Of a stretch of 64,000 nt of DNA, positions 35,100 through 43,334 are shown piece after piece. The DNA comes from Planctellipticum variicoloris (lineage in GTDB: Bacteria > Planctomycetota > Planctomycetia > Planctomycetales > Planctomycetaceae). The stretch lies in the NCBI RefSeq assembly GCF_030622045.1, contig NZ_CP130886.1, forward strand, positions 5,898,001-5,962,000, written 5' to 3'. Each line of letters opens with the position of its first letter. Within the stretch, counting starts at the first letter, position 1. A program made the position numbers and the translations under genes. Under the pieces are notes generated by a model, which saw nothing but the letters and a program-made list of their open reading frames with translations, was not told the origin of the DNA and ran no database searches.

Positions 35100-35828
35100 A
35101 TGGCCTCACCGGAACTGTCACTGGCGTCGACTGCCTCGGCAAACCGTTTGGGGTGGCGTCGTCGACTGTGGACTTGGGTCCGCCGGGCGGCGGCAACCGG
35201 GGCGTTGTCGGTCCTGTTGTTTGCCGGCCTCGTGGTGGCGGGGCTGATCCCGGTCAACAACGAGTTTCGGCCGACGCCCGGCGGAGTCGAAGTCCTCTTC
35301 ATCTCGAACGACGTGCATGCGGACGTATTGGTTCCAATTCAGACGGACGTGGTCGACTGGCGCGAGATTTTCCCTCCCGGTGCTGTGTCGGGCGATGTCA
35401 GCCGGGCTACGCATGTGGCGATCGGCTGGGGGGACAAAGGGTTCTACATCGGGACGCCGACGTGGTCCGATCTGCGGCTGTCGACGGTGGGCAATGCGCT
35501 GTTTCTGCCGTCGTCGACGTGCCTGCACGTGATGTATGCGGACGCCGAGCTGTACCGGGCGGGCGGGCGTTCGGTGCGGATTTCGCGGGAGCAGTATGCG
35601 CGGCTGGTGGAGTACATCCGGTCGAGCATCCGCCCCGGTCCGGAAGGTCGCGCGATGGCGATCCCTGGGGCGGCGTACGGGTTTGACGACGCGTTCTTTG
35701 AGGCTCGCGGGAGCTATCACGTTTTCAATACGTGTAACTGCTGGATCGGGCGGGGGATGCAGGCGGCGGGGATCCGGACGGGATTGTTTACGCCTCTGCC
35801 GCGGACGGTGCTGTGGTGGCTGCCGTGA
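35100..35828 (+). CDS. DUF2459 (TIGR02117-type) protein
   Basis: 242 residues: an N-terminal basic stretch and one membrane segment (ATGALSVLLFAGLVVAGLI, about 32-50), then the DUF2459 body with ISNDVHADVLVPIQ (the conserved HADV), ATHVAIGWGDKGFYIGTPTW, and TCNCWIGRGMQAAGIRTGLFTPLP near the C-terminus, where an Asn-Thr-Cys-Asn pattern is typical. The NlpC-like arrangement of a conserved Cys and His has led to suggestions of a hydrolase, but the family is uncharacterised. The stop is followed within 20 bp by a heptad array. Confidence 0.85.
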   Translation: MASPELSLASTASANRLGWRRRLWTWVRRAAATGALSVLLFAGLVVAGLIPVNNEFRPTPGGVEVLFISNDVHADVLVPIQTDVVDWREIFPPGAVSGDVSRATHVAIGWGDKGFYIGTPTWSDLRLSTVGNALFLPSSTCLHVMYADAELYRAGGRSVRISREQYARLVEYIRSSIRPGPEGRAMAIPGAAYGFDDAFFEARGSYHVFNTCNCWIGRGMQAAGIRTGLFTPLPRTVLWWLP

Positions 35829-35843
35829 GGGGTGGGGAAAAAC

Positions 35844-35892
35844 TCGAAATCCGAAATCCGAAATCCGAAACAAATCGGAATTCTGAAGTTCG
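35844..35892 (+). repeat. Heptad array (CCGAAAT type) after the DUF2459 gene
   Basis: Units TCGAAAT, CCGAAAT (twice) and CCGAAAC run in phase from 35844 to 35871 and decay over three or more further units to 35892. The array starts 16 bp after the stop codon at 35828, with A/G-rich words on the sense strand, as at other gene ends in the window. Confidence 0.75.
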
Positions 35893-35950
35893 AAACGGCG
35901 TTGCGGGGGATCACGGTCTCCCCGAATCCTGCTGCCCGGAGAATTCGACG

Positions 35951-36652
35951 ATGAGCACAAACTGGTCGAATCGGGCCTGTCTGGTCTGCGTGATCGGATT
36001 CGTCGCGTTCAACGATCTCGGCGCCAAGGAACCACGGGGCAAATCCCAACCGGTCACCGTCGCGGAATGCGAGCGGCTGGTCGAGCAACTCGCCAATCCG
36101 GATCCGCCGCCGTTTCAGGAAGACTATGTCCTTAAGTTACCAAAGGGAATAACTACAGCGGCTCTGGCGAAATCTCAGAAGCCCATTGCTGCGGCATACG
36201 ATGCGCTGAGCAAGAACATTGAAGTCTCATTTCCGGTGCTGATTGCGCACATGGATGACGAGAGATATTCCCATGTGTATGAAGTCGGACCTTCAGCGGT
36301 TTTTCAACGCCGGTCGGTTGGCGAATGTTGCGCGATCATCGCGTTCAAACACATTGACGTTTATCAAGCGGCCGTGACCCGACAAGACGCTGAGGGCCGA
36401 AGGAGAGCGCTTTCATTCATTGACGAGGCCTGCGGCGGCTTTGAGAATTGGTGGAAGGAGCGGCACGAAAAGAATCTGGCGGAGTTGCAGTTGGAGGGAC
36501 TGGACTGGGCGTCCGGCCATGTCCGGCCGCCGTATTTTACGCCCCAGGAATGGGAAGCCGCTCGGCAGAAACTGAGCCAGCTTGCTACGCAGATCCGCGA
36601 GACCGGGAAGCCGATCCCGGTGGAAGATCGGTTGCGGTTTTTTTCGAGGTGA
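35951..36652 (+). CDS. Hypothetical exported protein
   Basis: 233 residues starting MSTNWSNRACLVCVIGFVAF, a probable signal peptide with a cysteine that does not fit a clean lipobox. The mature part is helical and charged: VAECERLVEQLANPDPPPFQEDYVLKL, SHVYEVGPSAVFQRRSVGECCAIIAF, FENWWKERHEKNLAELQLEGLDWAS. The segment RSVGECCAIIAFKHI, with a Cys pair, is reminiscent of short planctomycete-specific proteins but I cannot name a family. The ATG at 35951 gives the signal peptide; earlier in-frame codons run back into the repeat array. G+C looks slightly lower than neighbours. Confidence 0.6.
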   Translation: MSTNWSNRACLVCVIGFVAFNDLGAKEPRGKSQPVTVAECERLVEQLANPDPPPFQEDYVLKLPKGITTAALAKSQKPIAAAYDALSKNIEVSFPVLIAHMDDERYSHVYEVGPSAVFQRRSVGECCAIIAFKHIDVYQAAVTRQDAEGRRRALSFIDEACGGFENWWKERHEKNLAELQLEGLDWASGHVRPPYFTPQEWEAARQKLSQLATQIRETGKPIPVEDRLRFFSR

Positions 36653-36725
36653 GCAGAGATTCATGGAAACTTGCGGCGCATGGCACGCACAATGGAGTGG
36701 ACCGGAGATTCCGAAAGGCCGACTG

Positions 36726-36983
36726 ATGACCAGAATTCCCCTGACCAGGATCGGCGCTGCTGACGCGGAACGTGACTTCGGCAAACTTCTCGACCGCGTC
36801 GCAACGGGCGAGGAGATCACGATCACGCGCCGTGGAGAGCCCGTGGCTCGGCTTGTTCCTGCGAGAGGTGCGTCGCCAACGAAATCTCCCACACACGCCA
36901 TTCAGGAGTTGCGGGGATTGGCGAGTCGTAACTCGCTGGGAGGGCTGCGCGTGCAGGATTTCATGGCCGAGAGGCGAGAATGA
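36726..36983 (+). CDS. Phd/YefM-type antitoxin without a toxin partner
   Basis: 85 residues with the Phd/YefM fold: an N-terminal strand-helix (IGAADAERDFGKLLDRVATGEEITITRRGEPVARLVPA) that binds DNA as a dimer and a short C-terminal tail (LRGLASRNSLGGLRVQDFMAERRE) that would contact and neutralise a toxin. Such genes normally overlap a VapC/PIN or RelE-type toxin gene by a few bases. Here ATGA at the stop is followed by ATT TGA, so any coupled toxin frame would end after two codons, and the next 150 bp lead directly to ispH. It is an orphan, probably left by toxin deletion, and may still repress its own promoter. Confidence 0.87.
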   Translation: MTRIPLTRIGAADAERDFGKLLDRVATGEEITITRRGEPVARLVPARGASPTKSPTHAIQELRGLASRNSLGGLRVQDFMAERRE

Positions 36984-37136
36984 TTTGAATCGAGAGAAAC
37001 TTGGCAATTCCGCGGGCGAATTCGAGCCAGCGGCAACAGGTTCAGCCTCCGCTGTCGGATTCCCCCTGGAACCGGCTACAATTCCGGGGCGGGCGGATGG
37101 GTCGCCTGTTGAGACGGACTTTCGGAACGAGTTGTC

Positions 37137-38084
37137 ATGCGGATTCTGCTGGCCAATCCCCGCGGCTTTTGTGCGGGCGTCAATATGGCGATCGAGTGCC
37201 TGGATGAAACCATCCGGATGTTCGGCTCGAACGTCTACGTCTATCACGAGATCGTGCACAACAAGTACGTCGTCGACCGCTTCACGCAGCAGGGGGTGAC
37301 GTTCGTCGACCGCATTTCCGAGACGCCGGAAGGTTCGATCCTGCTGTACAGTGCTCACGGCGTCTCGCCGCAGGTTCGCGAGGAAGCCCGCAGCCGGGGA
37401 CTGCACACGATCGACGCGACCTGTCCGCTGGTGACGAAGGTCCATCTGGAGGCGATCAAGTACGCCAAGAGCGGTTATCACATTGTGCTGATCGGCCACG
37501 ACGGCCACGACGAAGTGATCGGCACGATGGGGGAGGCCCCGGCGAGCATTACGCTGGTGGAGTCTCCCGAGGATGTCGAGCAACTGAGTTTTCCGGACGA
37601 CGCGAAGCTGGCGTACCTGACGCAGACGACGCTGAGCGTCGAGGAGGCGGGACTGGTGATCGGCGCCCTCAAGCGGAAGTATCCGCACATCGAGTCGCCG
37701 CCTAAGGAAGACATCTGCTACGCCACGACGAATCGTCAGCACGCGGTGACGCAGCTCGCGGCAGAGGCGGACCTGGTGATTGTGCTGGGGAGCCAGAACA
37801 GTTCGAACAGCCGCCGGCTGATGGAAATCGGCGCTTCGTCATCCAAGCCGTCGCACCTGATCGACGGCGCTGCGGAACTGCAGGACGAATGGTTCGAAGG
37901 AATTGAGACGGTGCTGATCACTGCCGGAGCCAGCGCGCCGGAGATCGTGGTGCAGGATGTCATCGACGTGCTGACAAAGCGTTATGGCGGCGTGGTGGAC
38001 GAAGTTGTGACGCGCGAGGAGCATGTCTCGTTCCCGCTGCCAAAAGAGCTGCGACGGCTGCAGACCGAACGGGCCAGGGTGTAG
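37137..38084 (+). CDS. ispH: 4-hydroxy-3-methylbut-2-enyl diphosphate reductase IspH
   Basis: Last enzyme of the MEP isoprenoid pathway: a [4Fe-4S] protein that makes IPP and DMAPP from HMBPP in the cytoplasm. 315 residues, usual length. The three cluster ligands are Cys12 (NPRGFCAGVNMAIE), Cys96 (IDATCPLVTKVH) and Cys194 (EDICYATTNRQ); substrate-binding His41 (HEIVHNKYV), His74 (SAHGVSP), His124 and the proton donor Glu126 (GHDGHDEVIGTMGE) are present, as is the SQNSSNSRRL Ser-x-Asn motif. It is flanked by unrelated genes, and the next gene begins 23 bp downstream. Confidence 0.98.
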   Translation: MRILLANPRGFCAGVNMAIECLDETIRMFGSNVYVYHEIVHNKYVVDRFTQQGVTFVDRISETPEGSILLYSAHGVSPQVREEARSRGLHTIDATCPLVTKVHLEAIKYAKSGYHIVLIGHDGHDEVIGTMGEAPASITLVESPEDVEQLSFPDDAKLAYLTQTTLSVEEAGLVIGALKRKYPHIESPPKEDICYATTNRQHAVTQLAAEADLVIVLGSQNSSNSRRLMEIGASSSKPSHLIDGAAELQDEWFEGIETVLITAGASAPEIVVQDVIDVLTKRYGGVVDEVVTREEHVSFPLPKELRRLQTERARV

Positions 38085-38107
38085 CGGGTCTGGAAAAGAA
38101 CACCACG

Positions 38108-41100
38108 ATGCGATGCGGCCTGCTGATCCTGTTTGCGGTGTCCGTGACGACCGGGCCGGTCGCACAAGAACCGCCGGTCCGGAGGCCGTTTCGCGAAGCC
38201 GCGACGGTCCCTGCAGATACGACGGTCGCCAAGTCGCTCGGGCAGGTCGAAGAATTCGCCGCGGCGGGACGCTGGCAGGACGCCTTGGAGATCCTGCAGC
38301 AGCTCACAGAGACGCACAGTGCGGCCCTGACGCAGATCCGCGCCGGCGAAGCGGGGGGAACCGCGTGGTACGCGAACGTGGCGACTCGGGCGAACATTCT
38401 GCTGGCGCGACTCCCCGCGGACGCCCGCGCCGACTATCGAGCCCGGCTCGATCCACTGGCGCGGGAGTGGTTTGCCGAATGGGAAGTAACCCGCCGAGAG
38501 GCGGCTCTGCAGCGAATCCTCCGGACGGCGTTTCTGAGCAGCTACGGCGATGACGCCTTGTGGGCTCTGGGGGAAGCGGCCTGGGACCGAGGCGAGTTCG
38601 CGACCGCGCGACGCTTGTGGACGCAGCTCGTTCCGCTCCCTGCGGAAGTCACCGACGATCGGTTTCCCGGAGTGCTGCGTTATCCGGACACCGACCTCGA
38701 TCTGGCAGGCGTTCGCGCGAGGCTGATTCTCTGCAGCCTGATGCTTAAGGAACCCGAGCGCGCCCGGCGGGAGATCGATCGATTCGCCATCGAATTCCCG
38801 CAGGCGGAGGGGAAGCTCGGCGGGCAAACGGGATCGCTGATCGAACTGCTGCGTCAGATGTCGGAGTCGCTCGGCTTGCCGCAGCCGTTGCCGTGGAGCG
38901 GGGATTTTGCGACGTTCGGCGGGAGCATGTCCCGCCAGTGGATTGCTGGGGAATTGCCAGATCTGGCGACGCCGACGTGGTCCGCCGAGCTGCGACGGAA
39001 CTCGCTGCCGCTCTGGTTCCGGCAGGTCTTGCAGAGAGACGGCGGCCCGCTGGCCTACCACCCGGTGATCTGGCGCGACCTGGTGCTGGTGGCCGATGAA
39101 GGCTCCATCTCCGCCTGGAACCTGCTGACCGGAGAACCCGCCTGGTCGACCGAGGGCAATCTGCGGCCGGAGATCTATCCGGCCGTACCGGAAGACCGCG
39201 AGTCGACCCCCGATCGTCCGTCGCTGGGGCTGCCCCACTATACGCTGACCATCGACGACGGCCGGCTGTATGCCCGGATGGGCTGGCCGGTCACGTCGCC
39301 GTCCCGCCGGGAATTGCGGCCGCTGATTTCGACTCTGGTCTGCCTGAATCTGGAGCAGGGGCAGGGGCAACTGGAGTGGATGGTGTCGTCGGAGGAACTG
39401 CCGGCCGACGGGGGGCCTCCCTGGAGCTGGGAGGGGACGCCGGTCGTCGAGCAGGGCCGGGTGTTCGCCGTGGCGTGCCGTCGTCGCCCGCAACTCGAAC
39501 TGGCAGTCGTCTGCGTCGAACCGGCGGAGGGTCGAGTCGAGTGGATGCGTCCTGTCTGCACGGGGCGTCCGCAGGCGGAAGAAGATTTCAATCGCATCAG
39601 CCATCTGCTGCTGAGCGCGGCGGAGGGGCGGCTGTTTCTTTCGACGGATGCGGGGGTCATTCTTTCGCTCGATGCGACCGACGGTCGGCTTGACTGGGCG
39701 GTGACCTACGAAACGGCGACAGAGCCCGGCGGGTTTCGGCAGTCGATGCCGGGATTTTCGCTCCTGCCGTGCGTCGTGCATGACGGACGCGTGTATGCGG
39801 CCCCGAACGACTCCGATCGAATCCTCTGCCTGGAGGCGGCGACCGGGCGCACGATCTGGAACCAGGCGATGCCGGAGCGGATCCGCTCCCTGCTGGGTGT
39901 CGGACATGCCTTGACGCACGATGTGCTGATTACGAGCGGCCGTTCCCTGTGGGCGTTCGATGTGCGGACGGGAAAGCCGGTCTGGAGGGATCACAGCGAT
40001 GAACGGGGATACGGAGAAGGGGTTCTGTGCGGCGAACAGGTTCTCTGGCCAACGCGCGAGGCCCTGCTGATCTTCGACCAGGCGACCGGGCAACTGCGGC
40101 GGCGAATCGAGCTCGACAATCCCGACGCCCCAGGGACCGGCGGTAATCTGGCCGTCGCGCCCGGCTGGATTGTCGTTGCTGAACCGACCCGGCTGGTCGT
40201 CTATTGGGAGTACTCGGGACAGCGTCGCAAGCTGCTGGAGGGACTGTCGCAGGAACCCTACGACCACCGGTTGAGATTGCGACTGGCCGAACTGGACGCA
40301 GCCCGCGGCGACATGAACGCGGCCAAGGCAGAATGGACGCGCGTGCTGGAGATCGCGGACCGGAACAGCAACGCCGACATCCGCCAGGAAACGGAAGCCG
40401 CATGGCTGAGCTGGGCCGGGCGCTGGTCGGGAAAATCTGCTGAGGAGGGCCAGGCCGAGTTGGCCGTGAATCCCTTGCGGGATGTGCTCGAACAGCTCTC
40501 GACGCCTGAGCTGCAGGAGGCGGCGCACTACCGTCTGGCGCTGAGCGAGATCCAGCGCGGCGCAAGCGGAGATCCCTTAACACCGCTCGTGTCGTTGCTC
40601 AAGGGGCGGCGGCCGACCACTGAAAACACGCGGCAGTTATTGCGCCGGATCCTGACTGACGGCGCTGATTCCATTCGTGAGCGCTACGCCGTCGAAGCGG
40701 GAGCAGACTGGCATTTCAGCCCGACTGCGGCCCGGACCGCGATCGAGCATGGCGCGTCGGCGTCGGAACGCCGGGAGATTCGAACTGCCCTCGCGACTCT
40801 TGAGTCCGTGGCAGACTGGCCCGTGTCGAACGATTTGCAGGACCAGGCTCGACGGACCGCGCACATGCTTGAGCAGCGTCTGCAGAAATCCAATGAACTT
40901 GAAACGTCGCGTCCCGATGCGTCTCCCTGGTGGCAATTGTCCTGGGAACGGCTGCTCCATTCCGGCGAGAAGGTCGTCGTTCCGCAGGTTGCGAAGGCCG
41001 GTGCAGATCCGTCAGTTCTCCTGCTGGTGAACGACCGCATCACCGCAGTCCGAACGAACGACAATCGCGCGCTCTGGACGCGCGTGTTGGGCGAGCCGCT

Positions 41101-42115
41101 GCTGCGGGTTCTGGCCACGTCGGACTCGCTGGTTCTGATTCAGCCCCAGACGCTGCAAGCGGTCGATCTCTGGACCGGAGAAGCGGTCTGGCAGCGACCA
41201 TCCGTCGACCCATCGGGCTCGACGAGGGCTCAGGCGGGAATCGGGTTCGATTCGGAAGTGCTCGTGCTCCGAGCCGACGATGGCACATTCGTCGCTCGGG
41301 ACGTTCGCACGGGCGAGCAGCGCTGGCGAACGCGACCACCGGCCGGGCAGTTGCAGTTGCGATGGACCTTGGCCGAAGGCCGACTTTGGTGCCAGACGTT
41401 GAACCCGGCTCACACCTGGTGCTGCGACCTGAAAAGTGGCGCCTGGGAGCCGCCCCGGTACGGCCTGGATCGTCCCTGGAGATCGGCCCCATGTGTGGAT
41501 GCCTCGCTGATGCTGGGAGTCGTTGGCGACGCTCGCGCGATCCACGCCATTCCCGCCGGTGAATCTCTCTCGGATCGCCGCTTCGCCGGTCCGCTGTCGC
41601 AGGCCCATGCGGACCCGATGCTGCGGACGGACGGGCGGCGCTGGTGGGCGATCGTCGATGGATTATCGATCTCGCGATTTGAACCGCAGTCCGGGATTCC
41701 GAGCGGAAGCGCGGCCCTGACGAGTTGGCCGAACCGCGGGCTTCCCGGCGAAGTCGCCTGGGGCCGCGAACGGGCGTGGTGCGCTACCGATGGCGTGTTA
41801 CGCGGCGCGCTGTTGGAGAATCCGGCTGAAGTCTGCGAGTTGCCGCTGGGCGATGACCGGCGGTGGTGCGTGGCGTTTGTGCCGGCGATTGACGATTCTG
41901 CTGCCGGCGCGATCTGGGTCTGGCCGGCAAACGGCGCCGCCGAAGTCATTGTCGTCAACGAGCGGGATGGTCGACTGCGACAGCGATTGCCGTTGTCGGG
42001 CGACTCCGGCCTGGAGCAGGTCGTGTCGACTGTCAGCGGACCGGTGCTGGTCACGGAGCGTTCGCTGCGTCTCTACGCACCGATTCCGCGGGTGACCACC
42101 GCGGCTGCGCGTTGA
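38108..42115 (+). CDS. Giant exported PQQ-like beta-propeller protein (paralogue 2)
   Basis: 1335 residues with a signal peptide (LLILFAVSVTTGPVAQ). An N-terminal TPR-like helical region (AAAGRWQDALEILQQLTE, ADARADYRARLDPLAREWFAEW) is followed by blades ISAWNLLTGEPAWS, LSLDATDGRLDWAVTY, LCLEAATGRTIWNQAM, LWAFDVRTGKPVWRDH, a second helical block (RLRLAELDAARGDMNAAKAEWTRVLEIAD) and a second propeller (AVDLWTGEAVWQRPS, ARDVRTGEQRWRTRP). Same architecture as the protein at 29710-34071, so the two are paralogues. It probably works in the periplasm or paryphoplasm; no cofactor ligands can be assigned. Its 3' end overlaps the convergent DoxX-like gene by 65 bp. Confidence 0.82.
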   Translation: MRCGLLILFAVSVTTGPVAQEPPVRRPFREAATVPADTTVAKSLGQVEEFAAAGRWQDALEILQQLTETHSAALTQIRAGEAGGTAWYANVATRANILLARLPADARADYRARLDPLAREWFAEWEVTRREAALQRILRTAFLSSYGDDALWALGEAAWDRGEFATARRLWTQLVPLPAEVTDDRFPGVLRYPDTDLDLAGVRARLILCSLMLKEPERARREIDRFAIEFPQAEGKLGGQTGSLIELLRQMSESLGLPQPLPWSGDFATFGGSMSRQWIAGELPDLATPTWSAELRRNSLPLWFRQVLQRDGGPLAYHPVIWRDLVLVADEGSISAWNLLTGEPAWSTEGNLRPEIYPAVPEDRESTPDRPSLGLPHYTLTIDDGRLYARMGWPVTSPSRRELRPLISTLVCLNLEQGQGQLEWMVSSEELPADGGPPWSWEGTPVVEQGRVFAVACRRRPQLELAVVCVEPAEGRVEWMRPVCTGRPQAEEDFNRISHLLLSAAEGRLFLSTDAGVILSLDATDGRLDWAVTYETATEPGGFRQSMPGFSLLPCVVHDGRVYAAPNDSDRILCLEAATGRTIWNQAMPERIRSLLGVGHALTHDVLITSGRSLWAFDVRTGKPVWRDHSDERGYGEGVLCGEQVLWPTREALLIFDQATGQLRRRIELDNPDAPGTGGNLAVAPGWIVVAEPTRLVVYWEYSGQRRKLLEGLSQEPYDHRLRLRLAELDAARGDMNAAKAEWTRVLEIADRNSNADIRQETEAAWLSWAGRWSGKSAEEGQAELAVNPLRDVLEQLSTPELQEAAHYRLALSEIQRGASGDPLTPLVSLLKGRRPTTENTRQLLRRILTDGADSIRERYAVEAGADWHFSPTAARTAIEHGASASERREIRTALATLESVADWPVSNDLQDQARRTAHMLEQRLQKSNELETSRPDASPWWQLSWERLLHSGEKVVVPQVAKAGADPSVLLLVNDRITAVRTNDNRALWTRVLGEPLLRVLATSDSLVLIQPQTLQAVDLWTGEAVWQRPSVDPSGSTRAQAGIGFDSEVLVLRADDGTFVARDVRTGEQRWRTRPPAGQLQLRWTLAEGRLWCQTLNPAHTWCCDLKSGAWEPPRYGLDRPWRSAPCVDASLMLGVVGDARAIHAIPAGESLSDRRFAGPLSQAHADPMLRTDGRRWWAIVDGLSISRFEPQSGIPSGSAALTSWPNRGLPGEVAWGRERAWCATDGVLRGALLENPAEVCELPLGDDRRWCVAFVPAIDDSAAGAIWVWPANGAAEVIVVNERDGRLRQRLPLSGDSGLEQVVSTVSGPVLVTERSLRLYAPIPRVTTAAAR

Positions 42116-43334
42116 AACGGTATCGTCGAGCGAACGCCTCGACGGCCTCGGTCCCCGTGAGGACCTGCGAAGTCCGCATTCCCGTGAATCGATCGGCGGC
42201 ACTGTCCCAGGCGATGCGGACGTCCGGTCTGCCTGTTCCCGTGGCCACGGCGAGCGCAGCTCCCACCGCAAACCGATCCTGCGGATAAATCGGAGCGCCG
42301 ACGGCTGACAGCGACCAGCGATCGATACGCAACTGACGCCACGGCTCGAACGGACCGGCCGGTTCCAGCCACGGCTGCAGGTGGTCCGGCAGCCGGTCGG
42401 CGTCCGCCTCTGCGACAGAAACATAGACCCGCTCCGGCCGCGACGCATAGACGGCCCAACCGGGCCAGTGATCCCACCCGCCGAACGGTTCGAGCGCCGG
42501 GAGCGCAATCGCCACGCAAGTCGCCAGCCAGGCCAGCCGACTTCCTGCAGGCTGATCACGCCGCGCAGGGCAGGGGATGGCCGGTCGAGCGAACAGCAGC
42601 AGGTTCTGTCCGATAAAAAAGAGATTCCAGAGCAGGACCCCCGCCTGATGGTCGTGGCCGAACGGCCCGAGCGCCAGCAGCAGAACCAGATGCATGGCGA
42701 TCGCCGCGACCAGTCCGAAAAGTCGCGTCTGCGGAATCGCCAGCATCAGAGCCACCGTCAATTCGACGAGCGGAACGGCCGCGGCCAGACGACTCCTTGC
42801 CGCTTCGCTCCAGAGACCGAGGGCGTTGGAGCTGCCGAGCGCGCGAAACAGCCCTTCGAGCAGAAATGGACCGTGCGAATGAAAGAACGTGACATCCAGC
42901 TTGGACAGCGCCGACCAGAAGTAAATGCTGACCGCCAGCCAGCGCCAGCCGGCGAGGGCAACGGCCGGAGTCGCACTGCCGATCAACAGGGCGACGATCA
43001 GAAACTGCCACGCCCAGGGCTGCAGGCGATGCTGGTTCAGCAGGATCAACAAACCCAGCGTCGTCGCCGCGACAAGCAGCGCAGCACGTCCAACGCGCTG
43101 AGGGGCGGGCCTCCACAGCACGACGATCCAGGCGGCGATCAGTCCCGCCAGCAGAGTCCAGTCGACCAGCAACGGCGTCGGCCTCAACGCCGAGAGGAGC
43201 GGGACCTGCGGAAAGGAGCTCGTCCCGGTCCAGAGGGGCCAGGTCGCCCCGATCAGAGCCAGTCCAGCCAGCGCCAGCCAGCGTGCAGCCGGGTTCAGAG
43301 TCGCCGCCGCAGGATCATCGGTCGCGGTCGTCAT
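42051..43334 (-). CDS. DoxX/MauE-like polytopic membrane protein
   Basis: 427 residues with about eight membrane segments (LALAGLALIGATWPLW, LLAGLIAAWIVVLW, ALLVAATTLGLLILL, FLIVALLIGSATPAVALAGW, LVELTVALMLAIP, LVAAIAMHLVLLLAL). The HRLQPWAWQF and ALSKLDVTFFHSHGPFLLEGL segments and the overall layout are those of the DoxX/MauE-related membrane family that includes HTTM-like proteins. A soluble C-terminal domain of about 120 residues (VYASRPERVYVSVAEADADRLPDHL onward) is appended. It overlaps the upstream zinc-ribbon gene by 4 bp (ATGA) and the convergent propeller gene by 65 bp at its 3' end. Confidence 0.7.
   Translation of the reverse strand: MTTATDDPAAATLNPAARWLALAGLALIGATWPLWTGTSSFPQVPLLSALRPTPLLVDWTLLAGLIAAWIVVLWRPAPQRVGRAALLVAATTLGLLILLNQHRLQPWAWQFLIVALLIGSATPAVALAGWRWLAVSIYFWSALSKLDVTFFHSHGPFLLEGLFRALGSSNALGLWSEAARSRLAAAVPLVELTVALMLAIPQTRLFGLVAAIAMHLVLLLALGPFGHDHQAGVLLWNLFFIGQNLLLFARPAIPCPARRDQPAGSRLAWLATCVAIALPALEPFGGWDHWPGWAVYASRPERVYVSVAEADADRLPDHLQPWLEPAGPFEPWRQLRIDRWSLSAVGAPIYPQDRFAVGAALAVATGTGRPDVRIAWDSAADRFTGMRTSQVLTGTEAVEAFARRYRFNAQPRWSPAESVRRDAANAP

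Noticed and set aside
36984-37136. VapC-type toxin after the antitoxin
   Set aside because: The coupled frame stops after two codons and no PIN-domain residues occur in any frame before ispH.
37982-40528. 848-residue antisense frame over the second propeller gene
   Set aside because: Arg/Pro/Gln-rich shadow with no domain features; the + frame has a signal peptide and propeller blades.
29710-42115. PQQ-dependent dehydrogenases
   Set aside because: Propeller blades are present but no PQQ or metal ligands, disulfide ring or haem motif can be seen; called propeller proteins only.
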